In this document: piece after piece, positions 45,136-53,542 of the stretch
Position numbering within the stretch: the first letter of the stretch is position 1
How the letters are laid out: every line of letters begins with the position of its first letter
NCBI RefSeq assembly: GCF_009931615.1
Contig: NZ_CP046620.1
Location: forward strand, 3,208,501 to 3,272,500
Length of the DNA: 64,000 nucleotides
Reading direction: 5' to 3'
DNA from: Algicella marina
GTDB taxonomy: Bacteria; Pseudomonadota; Alphaproteobacteria; Rhodobacterales; Rhodobacteraceae
Made by a program: the position numbers and the translations under genes
The notes under the pieces: generated by a model
The model's database searches: none
What the model saw: the letters and a program-made list of their open reading frames with translations, nothing else
What the model was told of the DNA's origin: nothing

Positions 45136-45309
45136 CGGATGCGGGAAGGGAAGGATGCCAGGCAAGGCGGGTTGTGTTCTCCCGTTGAGCCGTGGCGACA
45201 TCGCATCAAATCCGGGCTTTTCACCAAATGCTAACTTGTTTTGCGACAAATTCTTGCCTTAAGGTTGCAGCCAAGCTGCGGCAAAGCAGCGTTCGAGGCA
45301 GAGACTGAG

Positions 45310-45810
45310 ATGACACATGTACTGACAAAGCGCGGCCTGCTGGTCGGCGCCGCGGCCCTTACCGTATCCGCCTGTTCACAGGATATTTCCAGGTTGGCGA
45401 CAGCTGATGCCGTCGTCGTATCCAAATCCAAGAGGGAGCTCTATGTCGTTTCCGGCGGCAAATCCGTGAAGAGCTACCGCGTGAACCTCGGTTTTTCACC
45501 GCAGGGCCACAAGGAAAAAGAAGGCGACGGCCGCACGCCCGAGGGCTTCTACTTCATCGACCGCAAGAACCCGCAGTCCGACTTTCACCTGAGCCTCGGG
45601 ATCAACTATCCCAATGCGACCGATGTCGCCCGAGCGGAAGCGATGGGCGTGAAACCGGGCGGCGACATCTTCATTCATGGTGGCCCGCGCCCGAAAATCG
45701 ACAAGGGTGGACCAGACTGGACGGCCGGTTGCATTGCCGTGAGTGACCGCGAGATCGAGGAAATCTACGCGATGGTGCGCATGGGCACGCCGGTACAGAT
45801 ACTGACCTGA
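45310..45810 (+). CDS. L,D-transpeptidase (YkuD) family lipoprotein
   Basis: A 166-residue exported protein with a lipobox-like signal end (VSAC, Cys22). The YkuD fold holds the catalytic signature HGG (His123) and AGCIAVSD (Cys141). YkuD enzymes form 3-3 peptidoglycan crosslinks or attach proteins; small single-domain forms like this are often of unknown exact role. The ATG at 45310 places the signal peptide correctly; the TTG at 45241 would not. There is no operon partner. Confidence 0.9.
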   Translation: MTHVLTKRGLLVGAAALTVSACSQDISRLATADAVVVSKSKRELYVVSGGKSVKSYRVNLGFSPQGHKEKEGDGRTPEGFYFIDRKNPQSDFHLSLGINYPNATDVARAEAMGVKPGGDIFIHGGPRPKIDKGGPDWTAGCIAVSDREIEEIYAMVRMGTPVQILT

Positions 45811-45845
45811 ACGTGGCCACCGGCCCGGGAAGAGTTGAATTTCCC

Positions 45846-45859
45846 GTGATCCAGATCAC
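45846..45859. promoter_or_regulatory. Candidate CRP/FNR-family site upstream of hemA
   Basis: GTGATCCAGATCAC is a perfect dyad that fits both GTGA-N6-TCAC (CRP type) and TGAT-N4-ATCA (FNR type; four of five bases of each TTGAT/ATCAA half-site). FnrL controls hemA in Rhodobacter, which makes the FNR reading attractive. It is about 290 bases upstream of the hemA start and 36 bases after the transpeptidase stop. Confidence 0.5.
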
Positions 45860-45892
45860 TGAATTCCGAATTCTCCACACTAAAACATTAAT

Positions 45893-45919
45893 ATGGTCAG
45901 CGCGTTGAACGCTGACCAT
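45893..45919. promoter_or_regulatory. Perfect 10-bp inverted repeat upstream of hemA
   Basis: ATGGTCAGCG (45893-45902) and CGCTGACCAT (45910-45919) with a 7-base spacer (CGTTGAA). It may be a terminator for the transpeptidase gene, although no T tract follows, or an operator or leader hairpin for hemA. The remaining part of this 339-base gap (45920-46149) has no gene that I can support. Confidence 0.6.
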
Positions 45920-46149
45920 TTGAGTGTTCGGAAGGGGAGAATGGCACTATTTGCAGGTATTCCAGCAATTCGGCCGAGTTCGGAAAGTGCAACGAGAGTC
46001 GCAAAACCGGTTGAAATGTGTATCTCTGGCGGAAGCAGGACCAGCCATTGGCCACGCTCCACGGGGTGGGTCTAGTGCGGCTTTGTGGCGCTGGATTCCT
46101 TTGGCACCCGATGCAATAAGGTTGTCCGGTAAAGATGAGAGAAGACGTG

Positions 46150-47367
46150 ATGGATTTTGACGCGCTGTTCGAAGCCCAACTTTCCACCCTCCGCGCGGAG
46201 GGCAATTACCGTGTGTTCGCGGAACTGGAGCGCAGCAAGGGAGCCTTTCCCAGCGCCGTGAAACATGAAGAGGGCGGCAGTACCCGCGACGTCACCGTCT
46301 GGTGCTCCAACGATTATCTTGGCATGGGCCAGCATCCATCTGTCTTGCAGGCGATGCATGACGCTCTCGAACGCTCCGGCGCCGGCGCTGGCGGGACGCG
46401 TAATATCTCCGGTACCAATCACCATCACGTCGAACTGGAACGCGAGCTTGCCGATTTGCATGGCAAGGAAGCCGCGCTGCTGTTTACTTCCGGCTATGTG
46501 TCCAACTGGGCAACCCTGTCCACACTTGGCACTCGCCTGCCAAATGCGGTGATCCTCTCCGATGCGCTGAACCATGCGTCGATGATCGAGGGCATTCGCC
46601 ATTCGAAATGCCAGAAGAAGATCTGGAAACACAACGATATGGCAGATCTGCGCGCCAAGCTGGAGGAATGTGGCCCGGACACGACCAAGATAATCGCGTT
46701 CGAAAGCGTCTACTCAATGGACGGCGACATCGCCCCCATCGCCGAAATCTGCGATCTGGCCGACGAGTTCGGTGCGATGACGTATATCGATGAAGTTCAT
46801 GCCGTCGGCATGTACGGACCTCGTGGTGGCGGCGTGGCCGAACGGGAAGGATTGATGGACCGGGTGACCTTGATCGAGGGCACGTTGGGCAAAGCCTTTG
46901 GCGTGATGGGCGGCTACATCACCGGCTCCGCGGCGCTGTGTGATTTCATCCGGTCCTTCGCCTCGGGATTCATTTTCACTACCGCGCTGCCACCCTCGGT
47001 CGCCGCCGGTGCCCTTGCTTCCATCCGCCATCTGAAAGAGAGCGAAATGGAGCGGCAGCGGCAGCGCCGGCAGGTCGTCAAGCTGCGCGATACATTGGAC
47101 AGGGCGGGCATCCCCCATCTGGACAACCCCAGCCACATCGTTCCGGTGATGGTGAAGGACCCTGTGAAGTGCAAGATGATCTCCGACATCCTGCTGAACG
47201 ATTATGGCGTCTACGTGCAGCCGATCAACTATCCGACGGTGCCCAAGGGCACCGAGCGACTTCGCTTCACACCGGGGCCCGCGCATACGGACAAGGATAT
47301 CGAGCATCTGGTGTTCGCGCTGGGTGAGCTGTGGAAGCATTGCGCACTGGCCCGCGCCGTAGCCTGA
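46150..47367 (+). CDS. hemA: 5-aminolevulinate synthase
   Basis: A 405-residue alpha-oxoamine synthase that condenses glycine and succinyl-CoA to 5-aminolevulinate, the first step of tetrapyrrole synthesis in alphaproteobacteria. [36 protein letters not shown] and the PLP-lysine block ([17 protein letters not shown]) separate it from KBL and BioF relatives. The Asp and His of [13 protein letters not shown] contact PLP. The ATG at 46150 is preferred over one at 46135 because family members start MD. A long upstream region with a CRP/FNR-like dyad suggests regulated expression. Confidence 0.95.
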   Translation: MDFDALFEAQLSTLRAEGNYRVFAELERSKGAFPSAVKHEEGGSTRDVTVWCSNDYLGMGQHPSVLQAMHDALERSGAGAGGTRNISGTNHHHVELERELADLHGKEAALLFTSGYVSNWATLSTLGTRLPNAVILSDALNHASMIEGIRHSKCQKKIWKHNDMADLRAKLEECGPDTTKIIAFESVYSMDGDIAPIAEICDLADEFGAMTYIDEVHAVGMYGPRGGGVAEREGLMDRVTLIEGTLGKAFGVMGGYITGSAALCDFIRSFASGFIFTTALPPSVAAGALASIRHLKESEMERQRQRRQVVKLRDTLDRAGIPHLDNPSHIVPVMVKDPVKCKMISDILLNDYGVYVQPINYPTVPKGTERLRFTPGPAHTDKDIEHLVFALGELWKHCALARAVA

Positions 47368-47397
47368 ACGGCTTACCGCTTACCATCACGATTTCTC

Positions 47398-47430
47398 CGG
47401 ATCGGTAAAGTTTCCGATCCGTTACTTTCC
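47398..47430 (+). terminator. Terminator-like hairpin after hemA
   Basis: CGGATCGG (47398-47405) pairs perfectly with CCGATCCG (47414-47421) around an 8-base loop, followed by TTACTTTCC. It lies 30 bases after the hemA stop. The U tract is interrupted, so termination strength is uncertain. Confidence 0.6.
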
Positions 47431-47484
47431 TGCTGCGTTTCTTCCGTTATCTAGAGCGCAGAGATATCCGAGGGAGATAGCCGA

Positions 47485-47979
47485 ATGAAACTGACACGCC
47501 GTGAACATCTTGGTCTGATTGGCTCCGCATTTGTGGTGACGGCCAGCGGTTTACCGCTGGCTGCACGGGCAGAACCGAAAACGATCGAAGTGATGATGCT
47601 GAACAAGGATCCGGACGATCCCTCTCAGCGGATGGTCTTCAAGCCGGCGGTCGTGCGGGCCAATCCGGGAGACACGATCCGTTTCGTTTCTGCCGACAAG
47701 AACCACAACACCGAGTCGACGGCCGGAATGCTTCCGGAAGGTGGCGAGGAGTGGCGATCCAAGCTCAACGAGGATTTCGATGTCACTGTCAGTTCCGACG
47801 GTACCTACGGATTTCACTGCACGCCTCACAAGGCGCTGGGAATGGTGGGCCTGATCCTTGTCGGTGATGCCATGGTCAACTTCGAGGAGGCGAGGGGCGT
47901 GCGTCAACGCGGCAAAGCCAAGGCACGATATGAGGACTATTTTACACAGGCCGAGGAAATGCTGAAAGGTGAATCCTGA
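47485..47979 (+). CDS. Pseudoazurin-type blue copper protein
   Basis: A 164-residue periplasmic cupredoxin. The signal peptide carries a twin-arginine-like start (LTRREHLGLIG) and is cut near AARA-E (29-30). Copper ligands are His74 (NHNTES), Cys112, His115 and Met120 (FHCTPHKALGM). Pseudoazurin shuttles electrons to nitrite or nitrous-oxide reductases, or to peroxidases; none of these is encoded nearby. AGGGAGA precedes the ATG and an intrinsic terminator follows, so it is a single-gene unit. Confidence 0.93.
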   Translation: MKLTRREHLGLIGSAFVVTASGLPLAARAEPKTIEVMMLNKDPDDPSQRMVFKPAVVRANPGDTIRFVSADKNHNTESTAGMLPEGGEEWRSKLNEDFDVTVSSDGTYGFHCTPHKALGMVGLILVGDAMVNFEEARGVRQRGKAKARYEDYFTQAEEMLKGES

Positions 47980-48011
47980 CGCCACCGGCCACGACAACCA
48001 AGCCTCCAACG

Positions 48012-48037
48012 AAGCCCCGGTTCAGCCGGGGCTTTTT
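48012..48037 (+). terminator. Rho-independent terminator after pseudoazurin
   Basis: AGCCCCGG (48013-48020) and CCGGGGCT (48026-48033) form a perfect 8-bp stem with a 5-base loop, followed by a run of Ts to 48037. It lies 33 bases past the stop codon. A classic intrinsic terminator. Confidence 0.95.
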
Positions 48038-48135
48038 GCAATGAAGGCGTACGATTGCCATGGAGGTTGTTTTCTACTAGAGGGTTGGGTCCGGCCCCGG
48101 CGGCCGGAACCTGCCATTTTCAGAGAGCAAGCTGC

Positions 48136-49536
48136 TTGACCGTCGCCGAGACAGTACCGCCCCCGATTCAAGACCCGAGCTGGCCCGGACATTTCCGCGC
48201 AACCCTGAAACTTGGGCTGCCGCTGATCGGTGTGCAACTGGCGCAGATGGCCATTCATGTGACCGATACGGTGATGATCGGCTGGCTGGGAGCGGAGGAT
48301 CTGGCCGCGAGCGTGCTGGCAACGCAGCTTTTCTTCGTGGTCTTCATCATTTGCACCGGCTTCGCCCACGCATTGGTGCCCCTCGCCTCGGCAGCGGCGG
48401 CGCAACACGATGCCCGGGGCGTGAGGCGTGCGACGCGGATGGGCATGTGGGCAGTCATGGGCATGGCGTTGATACTGGCGCCGGTGCTGTGGTTCTCGGA
48501 TGCGCTGTTGCGGTCACTGGGGCAGAATCCGGAACTGACGATCATTTCGCAGGATTACTTGCGGATCGCCTTTCTCGGGATATTCCCGACGGTGATCGTG
48601 GCCGTTATGCGCAGCTACCTGGCAGCGCTCGAACGTGCGGGGATCGTTTTCGGGGCAACTATATCCGGCGTCGTGCTCAACGCCTTTCTGAACTGGGTGC
48701 TGATCTTCGGCAACCTGGGCGCACCGGCACTTGGCATCGAGGGTGCAGCCATTGCCTCAGTTGGTACGGTGCTGCTGACATGCATCGTGCTGGTGATATA
48801 TGCCCGCTCCAAATCCGACCTGCGGCGATACGCGATCTTCGTGCGGATGTGGCGTCCCGACTGGGAAGCGCTGCGCGAGATATTTCGCATGGGGCTGGCT
48901 ATCAGTGCGACGTTGCTGGCCGAGGTGGGCCTGTTCGCCGCCGCATCGCTGATGATCGGACGGATCGGCACAATCGAGCTGGCAGCGCATGGCATCGCTC
49001 TGCAGGTGATCTCGGTCATATTCATGATCCCGCTTGGTCTTTCATCGGCAGCGACAGTGCGGGCGGGACGGGCCATCGGCCGCCGAGACAGGATCGGGCT
49101 GGGCAGGGCCGGAGCGACAGTGCTTCTGCTGGCCCTGACGATCGCGACCCTGGCCGCGGTCTTGCTATGGATCATACCCGTGCCGCTGATCGGGCTGTTC
49201 CTCGATGCCGAGACCAATTCGGAAACGGCTGCGATCATTGCCTATGGTGTGCCGCTGCTTGCGGTGGCAGGCGCCTTCCAGATTGTCGATACCTTACAGG
49301 TAATCTCTGTCGGCTTGCTGCGCGGCATCAAGGATATCAAGGTTCCGATGCTGATGGCTGTAATCAGCTATTGGGGCGTGGGCGTACCGACCGCCTGGTT
49401 TCTGGCCTTTCGCATGGACATGGGTGGCGTCGGTGTCTGGACAGGGCTGGCCGTGGGACTTGGACTGTCATCGTTGTTGTTGACCGGACGGTTCCTGATG
49501 CGGGACCGCCTGCACCTGGTGAAGTTCAGCGCTTAA
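48136..49536 (+). CDS. MATE-family multidrug/sodium antiporter
   Basis: A roughly 466-residue, 12-helix MATE exporter of the NorM/DinF type. PLIGVQLAQMAIHVTDTVMI and the repeat half GLAISATLLAEVGLFAAASL show the twofold MATE architecture, and LGIEGAAIASVGTVL and GVPTAWFLAFRMDMGGVGVW are family-like. The start is uncertain: no ATG lies upstream in frame. A TTG at 48136 behind GAGAG gives a normal N-terminus, whereas the TTG at 48055 abuts the pseudoazurin terminator. Substrate unknown. The 3' end overlaps the opposing GH1 gene by 11 bases. Confidence 0.88.
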   Translation: MTVAETVPPPIQDPSWPGHFRATLKLGLPLIGVQLAQMAIHVTDTVMIGWLGAEDLAASVLATQLFFVVFIICTGFAHALVPLASAAAAQHDARGVRRATRMGMWAVMGMALILAPVLWFSDALLRSLGQNPELTIISQDYLRIAFLGIFPTVIVAVMRSYLAALERAGIVFGATISGVVLNAFLNWVLIFGNLGAPALGIEGAAIASVGTVLLTCIVLVIYARSKSDLRRYAIFVRMWRPDWEALREIFRMGLAISATLLAEVGLFAAASLMIGRIGTIELAAHGIALQVISVIFMIPLGLSSAATVRAGRAIGRRDRIGLGRAGATVLLLALTIATLAAVLLWIIPVPLIGLFLDAETNSETAAIIAYGVPLLAVAGAFQIVDTLQVISVGLLRGIKDIKVPMLMAVISYWGVGVPTAWFLAFRMDMGGVGVWTGLAVGLGLSSLLLTGRFLMRDRLHLVKFSA

Positions 49537-50854
49537 GTCCAGCCGTGAAATCATGCCAGCTCTGCTTGGGTGTGCGTGCCTGGGTTTCAAAATCGACATG
49601 GATCATGCCGAAACGCTTGTCGTAGCCGAAGGCCCACTCGTAATTGTCGAGCAGTGACCAGACGAAATAGCCTTTCAGCGGTACGCCGTTGTCGATGGCT
49701 TTGCGCGCAGCTTCGAAATGCGCTTCTAGAAAGGCGCTGCGGGCAACATCATCTATGCGGCCATCGGTGCCGATGACATCGGCAGAGGCCATGCCGTTCT
49801 CGGTTATGAAAAGTGGTGTGTCGCCGGTGTAGGCGCGGACAACCCTGTTGAGGAATTCGGTAAGACCCTCCGGGTAGATCTCCCAGCCCATTGCAGTTTT
49901 GGGCAGCGGTCCGGGGACCGTTACAATATCCCCGAAAAGGCCGCTCTCGCCACTCGTGACGAATTGACGGGTGTAGTAGTTGATGCCCACCCAGTCGACC
50001 GGCGCACCGATAGTGGCGAAGTCGTTCTGCCAACCGGCCGGCAGGTGACGTTCCAGACCTGCGAGCGCTGCCTGCGGATACTCCTTGTTAAATACAGCAC
50101 CGAGGAACCATTGGTTGAACAATGCGTCGTGCAGGGCGGCGGCGGAGTTGGCCCTATCGCTGTCCGCCGCAGGAAATGTGGCCTCGAGGTTGGCGACGAG
50201 ACCGAGATTGCCGATGCCCTGTGCGCGCAGGGCTTCCACGGCCGTACCGTGGGCAAGCAGGGTGTGATGCATGGCACGTGCCGCGGCGCGAAGATCCCGC
50301 AGACCGGGGGCATGATGCCCAAGAAAATGACTGAGCCAAGCAACGCACCAGAATTCGTTGATCGTCGCAGTCGCAGCCACGCGATCGCCGATGCGGGCCA
50401 TGACGACCTGCGCATAATCGGCAAACCATTTGGCTATATCGGGGTTGCGCCAGCCCCCTCGATCCGCCAACGCCGCCGGCAATTCCCAGTGGTAGAGAGT
50501 GGCATAGGGCGCGATGCCACGAGCTAGCAGGCCGTCGACCAGGCGGTCATAGAAATCCAGGCCGTCAACGTTGACTGCGCCTGTGCCTTCCGGAAGTACC
50601 CGCGCCCAAGAGGTCGAAAAGCGATAGGCGTCCAGGCCGGCAGCCGCCATGAGATCGAGGTCTTCTTCCCAGCGGCGATAATGATCACAGGCGATCGCGC
50701 CATGCTGCCCGCCAACCACATTGCCGGGGCCGGTTGCGAAACTGTCCCAATGGGTCGGGCCGGCACCACCGTGCGCATGTCCCTCGATCTGGTAGGCGGA
50801 GGTGGCAGCCCCAAAGAGAAAGCCCTCCGGGAATGAACTGCGGGAAAATTTCAT
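49526..50854 (-). CDS. Glycoside hydrolase family 1 beta-glucosidase
   Basis: A 442-residue cytoplasmic GH1 enzyme. FPEGFLFGAATSAYQIEGHA is the family N-terminal signature, the nucleophile motif is ITENG (LFITENGMAS), and the acid/base motif reads TINEFW with Glu167. The usual NEP is NEF, so Pro is replaced by Phe next to the catalytic Glu. It should hydrolyse beta-glucosides or beta-galactosides taken up by the cell. It follows the LacI regulator on the same strand with a two-base gap, so both are probably co-expressed. Confidence 0.93.
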   Translation of the reverse strand: MKFSRSSFPEGFLFGAATSAYQIEGHAHGGAGPTHWDSFATGPGNVVGGQHGAIACDHYRRWEEDLDLMAAAGLDAYRFSTSWARVLPEGTGAVNVDGLDFYDRLVDGLLARGIAPYATLYHWELPAALADRGGWRNPDIAKWFADYAQVVMARIGDRVAATATINEFWCVAWLSHFLGHHAPGLRDLRAAARAMHHTLLAHGTAVEALRAQGIGNLGLVANLEATFPAADSDRANSAAALHDALFNQWFLGAVFNKEYPQAALAGLERHLPAGWQNDFATIGAPVDWVGINYYTRQFVTSGESGLFGDIVTVPGPLPKTAMGWEIYPEGLTEFLNRVVRAYTGDTPLFITENGMASADVIGTDGRIDDVARSAFLEAHFEAARKAIDNGVPLKGYFVWSLLDNYEWAFGYDKRFGMIHVDFETQARTPKQSWHDFTAGLKR

Positions 50855-50856
50855 GG

Positions 50857-51897
50857 CTAGGCTGTCGCCCTTTCATTGGCAAACGGGCCCGGACCGATTG
50901 AAGGGCCATCAAGTTGTTCCACTTCCCACAGATCGGTTACCGGGCCGGGTTTGCGTTCCTCGATCAGGTCGATGAGGATCTCGGCCGCGCGCCGCCCGTG
51001 CCCCCTTATCGGTGAGCGAATGGAGGCGAAGACAGGACTGTCGCCGCCGTTGGGGAGGAAAGGCAAAGCGTCATCATGGGTAATGACGGAGATGTCACGA
51101 CCAAGCATGAGGCCCCGTTCCGTGATTGCGCGATTGATACCAAAGGCGATCATCAGACTGGACGCGAGAAACGCCGTCGGTGGGTCGGCGAGGTCCAGCA
51201 TTTCGTTGGCAGTCTCATAGCCATAGGGCTCTGTCATATCGGAGTGGCGTACCAATTCCGGCGCAACACTCAGACCGGCGGATGAAAGGGCATCGCAGTA
51301 ACCGGCGTGACGGCGTTGTGCGAAGGTCATACTCTTCATTCCGTTGATCAGCCCGATCCTCCGATGACCGCAATGAATGAAGCGCTCCGTCGCCTGTCGG
51401 AAAGCCTTTCGGTTGCGGATATCCACCCAGGAGTATCTCGCTGCATCCTCTCCGCGTCCGTGCGCGACAAACGGCAGGCCCAAAGCCTCCAGAACCTCGA
51501 AGCGGCGGTCGTTAGCCAGCGGTGCATGAACGATAACCCCGTCAACATTTTGCGATGCGGCCATGGACTGGTAGGCCTCGATCTCGCGCTCCACCGAGAC
51601 GACACTGACGATCATGTTGTAGCCACTGCTGCTGTAGACTTCGCCTGCGCCAGCCAGGAAATCCGCAAAGATCGGATTGATCATATCGTGTTCCGCCAGC
51701 GGCACGACGTGGCCTATGGCCATGGCGCGGCCAGTCGCCAGCCGTCGCGCCATGGTGTTGGCAGCGTAGCCATGACTTTTGGCTGCGGCCAACACGCGCT
51801 TGCGTGTTTCTGCGTTCACCTCCGGATAGCCGTTGAGAGCACGACTCACGGTAGTAGGCGAAAGCTCGAGAAGCTCCGACAATCGTTTCAGGTTCAC
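50857..51897 (-). CDS. aglR: LacI-family regulator of the alpha-glucoside locus
   Basis: A 346-residue LacI/GalR repressor with an N-terminal HTH (LKRLSELLELSPTTVSRALN, residues 3-22) plus hinge helix (NTMARRLATG), and a periplasmic-binding-protein-like effector domain. It is divergent from aglEFGAK and precedes a GH1 gene, so it probably represses both in the absence of glucosides, as AglR does in Sinorhizobium. The start is GTG at 51897, behind GGGAGGG at 10-base spacing. That ribosome site lies inside a stem-loop (51909-51928). Confidence 0.9.
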   Translation of the reverse strand: MNLKRLSELLELSPTTVSRALNGYPEVNAETRKRVLAAAKSHGYAANTMARRLATGRAMAIGHVVPLAEHDMINPIFADFLAGAGEVYSSSGYNMIVSVVSVEREIEAYQSMAASQNVDGVIVHAPLANDRRFEVLEALGLPFVAHGRGEDAARYSWVDIRNRKAFRQATERFIHCGHRRIGLINGMKSMTFAQRRHAGYCDALSSAGLSVAPELVRHSDMTEPYGYETANEMLDLADPPTAFLASSLMIAFGINRAITERGLMLGRDISVITHDDALPFLPNGGDSPVFASIRSPIRGHGRRAAEILIDLIEERKPGPVTDLWEVEQLDGPSIGPGPFANERATA

Positions 51898-51908
51898 TCT
51901 GCTGCGAC

Positions 51909-51928
51909 CCTCCCAGGACCGTGGGAGG
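51909..51928 (-). promoter_or_regulatory. Stem-loop that can mask the aglR ribosome binding site
   Basis: On the minus-strand transcript CCTCCCA and TGGGAGG pair perfectly around a 6-base loop (CGGTCC). The 3' arm contains the GGAGG Shine-Dalgarno of aglR, 10-11 bases before its GTG start. Folding would limit translation of the repressor. Confidence 0.6.
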
Positions 51929-52107
51929 TTAGCCCCGAAGAGCTGTTTCGCGCAACCCTCGGGTGCAACTTCGGTGCGCGCGGCAGTTGACTGACCACGT
52001 CGATGGCTTCAAGCTTAGTGTTTCCAAAGCGGTTTGAATGATGGCGTCTGTTTGCGAATCGGGTGCTAATGGTTTTGACTGCAACAAGTCTTTAGGGAGA
52101 AAGCACA
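51929..52107. promoter_or_regulatory. Divergent control region aglR / aglE
   Basis: This gap should carry promoters for both directions and LacI operators. The best dyad by eye is around 52022-52038 (TCCAAAGCGGTTTGA), which is imperfect with a central CG as in many LacI operators. AGGGAGAAAG before 52108 is the aglE ribosome site. Confidence 0.4.
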
Positions 52108-53469
52108 ATGAAAAATATTCTTCTGGGGTGCAGCGCTGCGCTGGCGATTTCGGCAGGCGCCGCCTGGGCCGACAGCCATGTCGACCTGCTCTTCGCCCCC
52201 GGCGAGGATGATCAGTTCGACTGGGAGAGTTTCGAAGCGTTGAAGGAAACTCAACTGGATGGCGAGCAATTGACTGTGTTCGGCCCATGGCTGGGGCCGG
52301 ATCAGGAACTGATTGAAAACGTGCTGGCTTACTTCGCCGCCGCCACTGGCGCCGATGTCAAATATACCGGTTCCGACAGTTTCGAACAGCAGATCGTGAT
52401 TGATGCGGAAGCGGGTTCCGCGCCCAATGTGTCGGTGTTTCCGCAACCGGGTCTTGCCTCGGACATGGCATCTCGCGGCTTCCTGACGCCTCTCGGCGAA
52501 AAGACGGCAGCCTGGGTCGCGGACAATTACGCGGCCGGTCAATCATGGGTCGATCTTGGCACTTATGCCGGGCCTGACGGATCGGAAGCGCTGTACGGGT
52601 TCTTCTTCAAGGTCGATGTGAAATCGCTGGTCTGGTATTCGCCCGAGAATTTTGAGGATGCAGGCTACGAAGTTCCGGAGACGATGGAGGATCTGAAAGC
52701 GCTGACGGAGCAGATCGCTGCGGATGGAGAGACGCCCTGGTGCATCGGCCTTGGCTCCGGCGGCGCCACGGGCTGGCCGGCGACGGACTGGGTGGAAGAC
52801 ATGATGCTGCGCACGCAGCCCCCCGAAGTCTATGACGGCTGGGTGAGCAATGAGATTCCGTTCGATGATCCGAAGATTGTGGAAGCAATTGAGGAATTCG
52901 GGTGGTTCGCCCGGAACGACGATTTCGTGGCCGGCGGCTCCGGCGTTGTTTCTTCTACGGACTTCCGCGACAGCCCCAAGGGTCTCTTCTCGTCTCCGCC
53001 ACAGTGCTACATGCACCATCAGGCATCGTTTATTCCCGCATTTTTCCCGGAAGGAACCGAAGTGGGCCTCGATGCCGACTTCTTCTACTTCCCGGCCTAT
53101 CAGGGCAAGGATCTGGGTTCACCTGTTCTGGGTGCGGGCACATTGTTCGCCATCACCAAGGACAGCCCGGCAGCTCAGGCACTGATCGAGTTCCTGAAAT
53201 CACCGATCGCGCATGAAGTCTGGATGGCGCAGCAAGGCTTTCTGACACCACACAAGGGCGTCAACACGGATGTTTATGCAACCGATACGCTCAAATCCAT
53301 GGGCGAGATCCTTCTCGACGCCACGACGTTCCGGTTCGACGGATCGGACCTGATGCCGGGCGGTGTCGGTGCCGGTACTTTCTGGACAGGCATGGTGGAC
53401 TACGCAGGCGGCAAGGATGCCGCGACCGTCGCCTCTGAGATCCAGTCTTCCTGGGAAGCGCTGAAATAA
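52108..53469 (+). CDS. aglE: Alpha-glucoside ABC transporter binding protein AglE
   Basis: A 453-residue family-1 periplasmic binding protein. The signal peptide ends at GAAWA-DS (about residue 22). The mature protein has the AglE-like features TVFGPWLGPDQELIENVLAY, PWCIGLGSGGATGWPATDWV and VWMAQQGFLTPHKGVN. In Sinorhizobium the AglEFGK system imports sucrose, maltose and trehalose. It is the first gene of the operon and is followed by a strong stem-loop that separates it from the permease genes. Confidence 0.94.
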   Translation: MKNILLGCSAALAISAGAAWADSHVDLLFAPGEDDQFDWESFEALKETQLDGEQLTVFGPWLGPDQELIENVLAYFAAATGADVKYTGSDSFEQQIVIDAEAGSAPNVSVFPQPGLASDMASRGFLTPLGEKTAAWVADNYAAGQSWVDLGTYAGPDGSEALYGFFFKVDVKSLVWYSPENFEDAGYEVPETMEDLKALTEQIAADGETPWCIGLGSGGATGWPATDWVEDMMLRTQPPEVYDGWVSNEIPFDDPKIVEAIEEFGWFARNDDFVAGGSGVVSSTDFRDSPKGLFSSPPQCYMHHQASFIPAFFPEGTEVGLDADFFYFPAYQGKDLGSPVLGAGTLFAITKDSPAAQALIEFLKSPIAHEVWMAQQGFLTPHKGVNTDVYATDTLKSMGEILLDATTFRFDGSDLMPGGVGAGTFWTGMVDYAGGKDAATVASEIQSSWEALK

Positions 53470-53490
53470 ACACCCAGGCGTTACAACACT

Positions 53491-53516
53491 GGGGTATCCG
53501 GCACATCGGGTACCCC
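53491..53516 (+). promoter_or_regulatory. Intercistronic stem-loop between aglE and aglF
   Basis: GGGGTATCCG (53491-53500) and CGGGTACCCC (53507-53516) form a 10-bp stem with one G-U pair and a 6-base loop, 21 bases after the aglE stop. No U tract follows. It is in the position used by stem-loops that raise binding protein over permease expression in maltose-type operons. Confidence 0.8.
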
Positions 53517-53542
53517 CCATAACAGATAAAAGGGAGTTGGCC

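Noticed and set aside
52022-52038. Strong LacI operator call upstream of aglE
   Set aside because: The dyad matches itself at only about ten of seventeen positions, so it is noted as weak within the control region rather than annotated as an operator.
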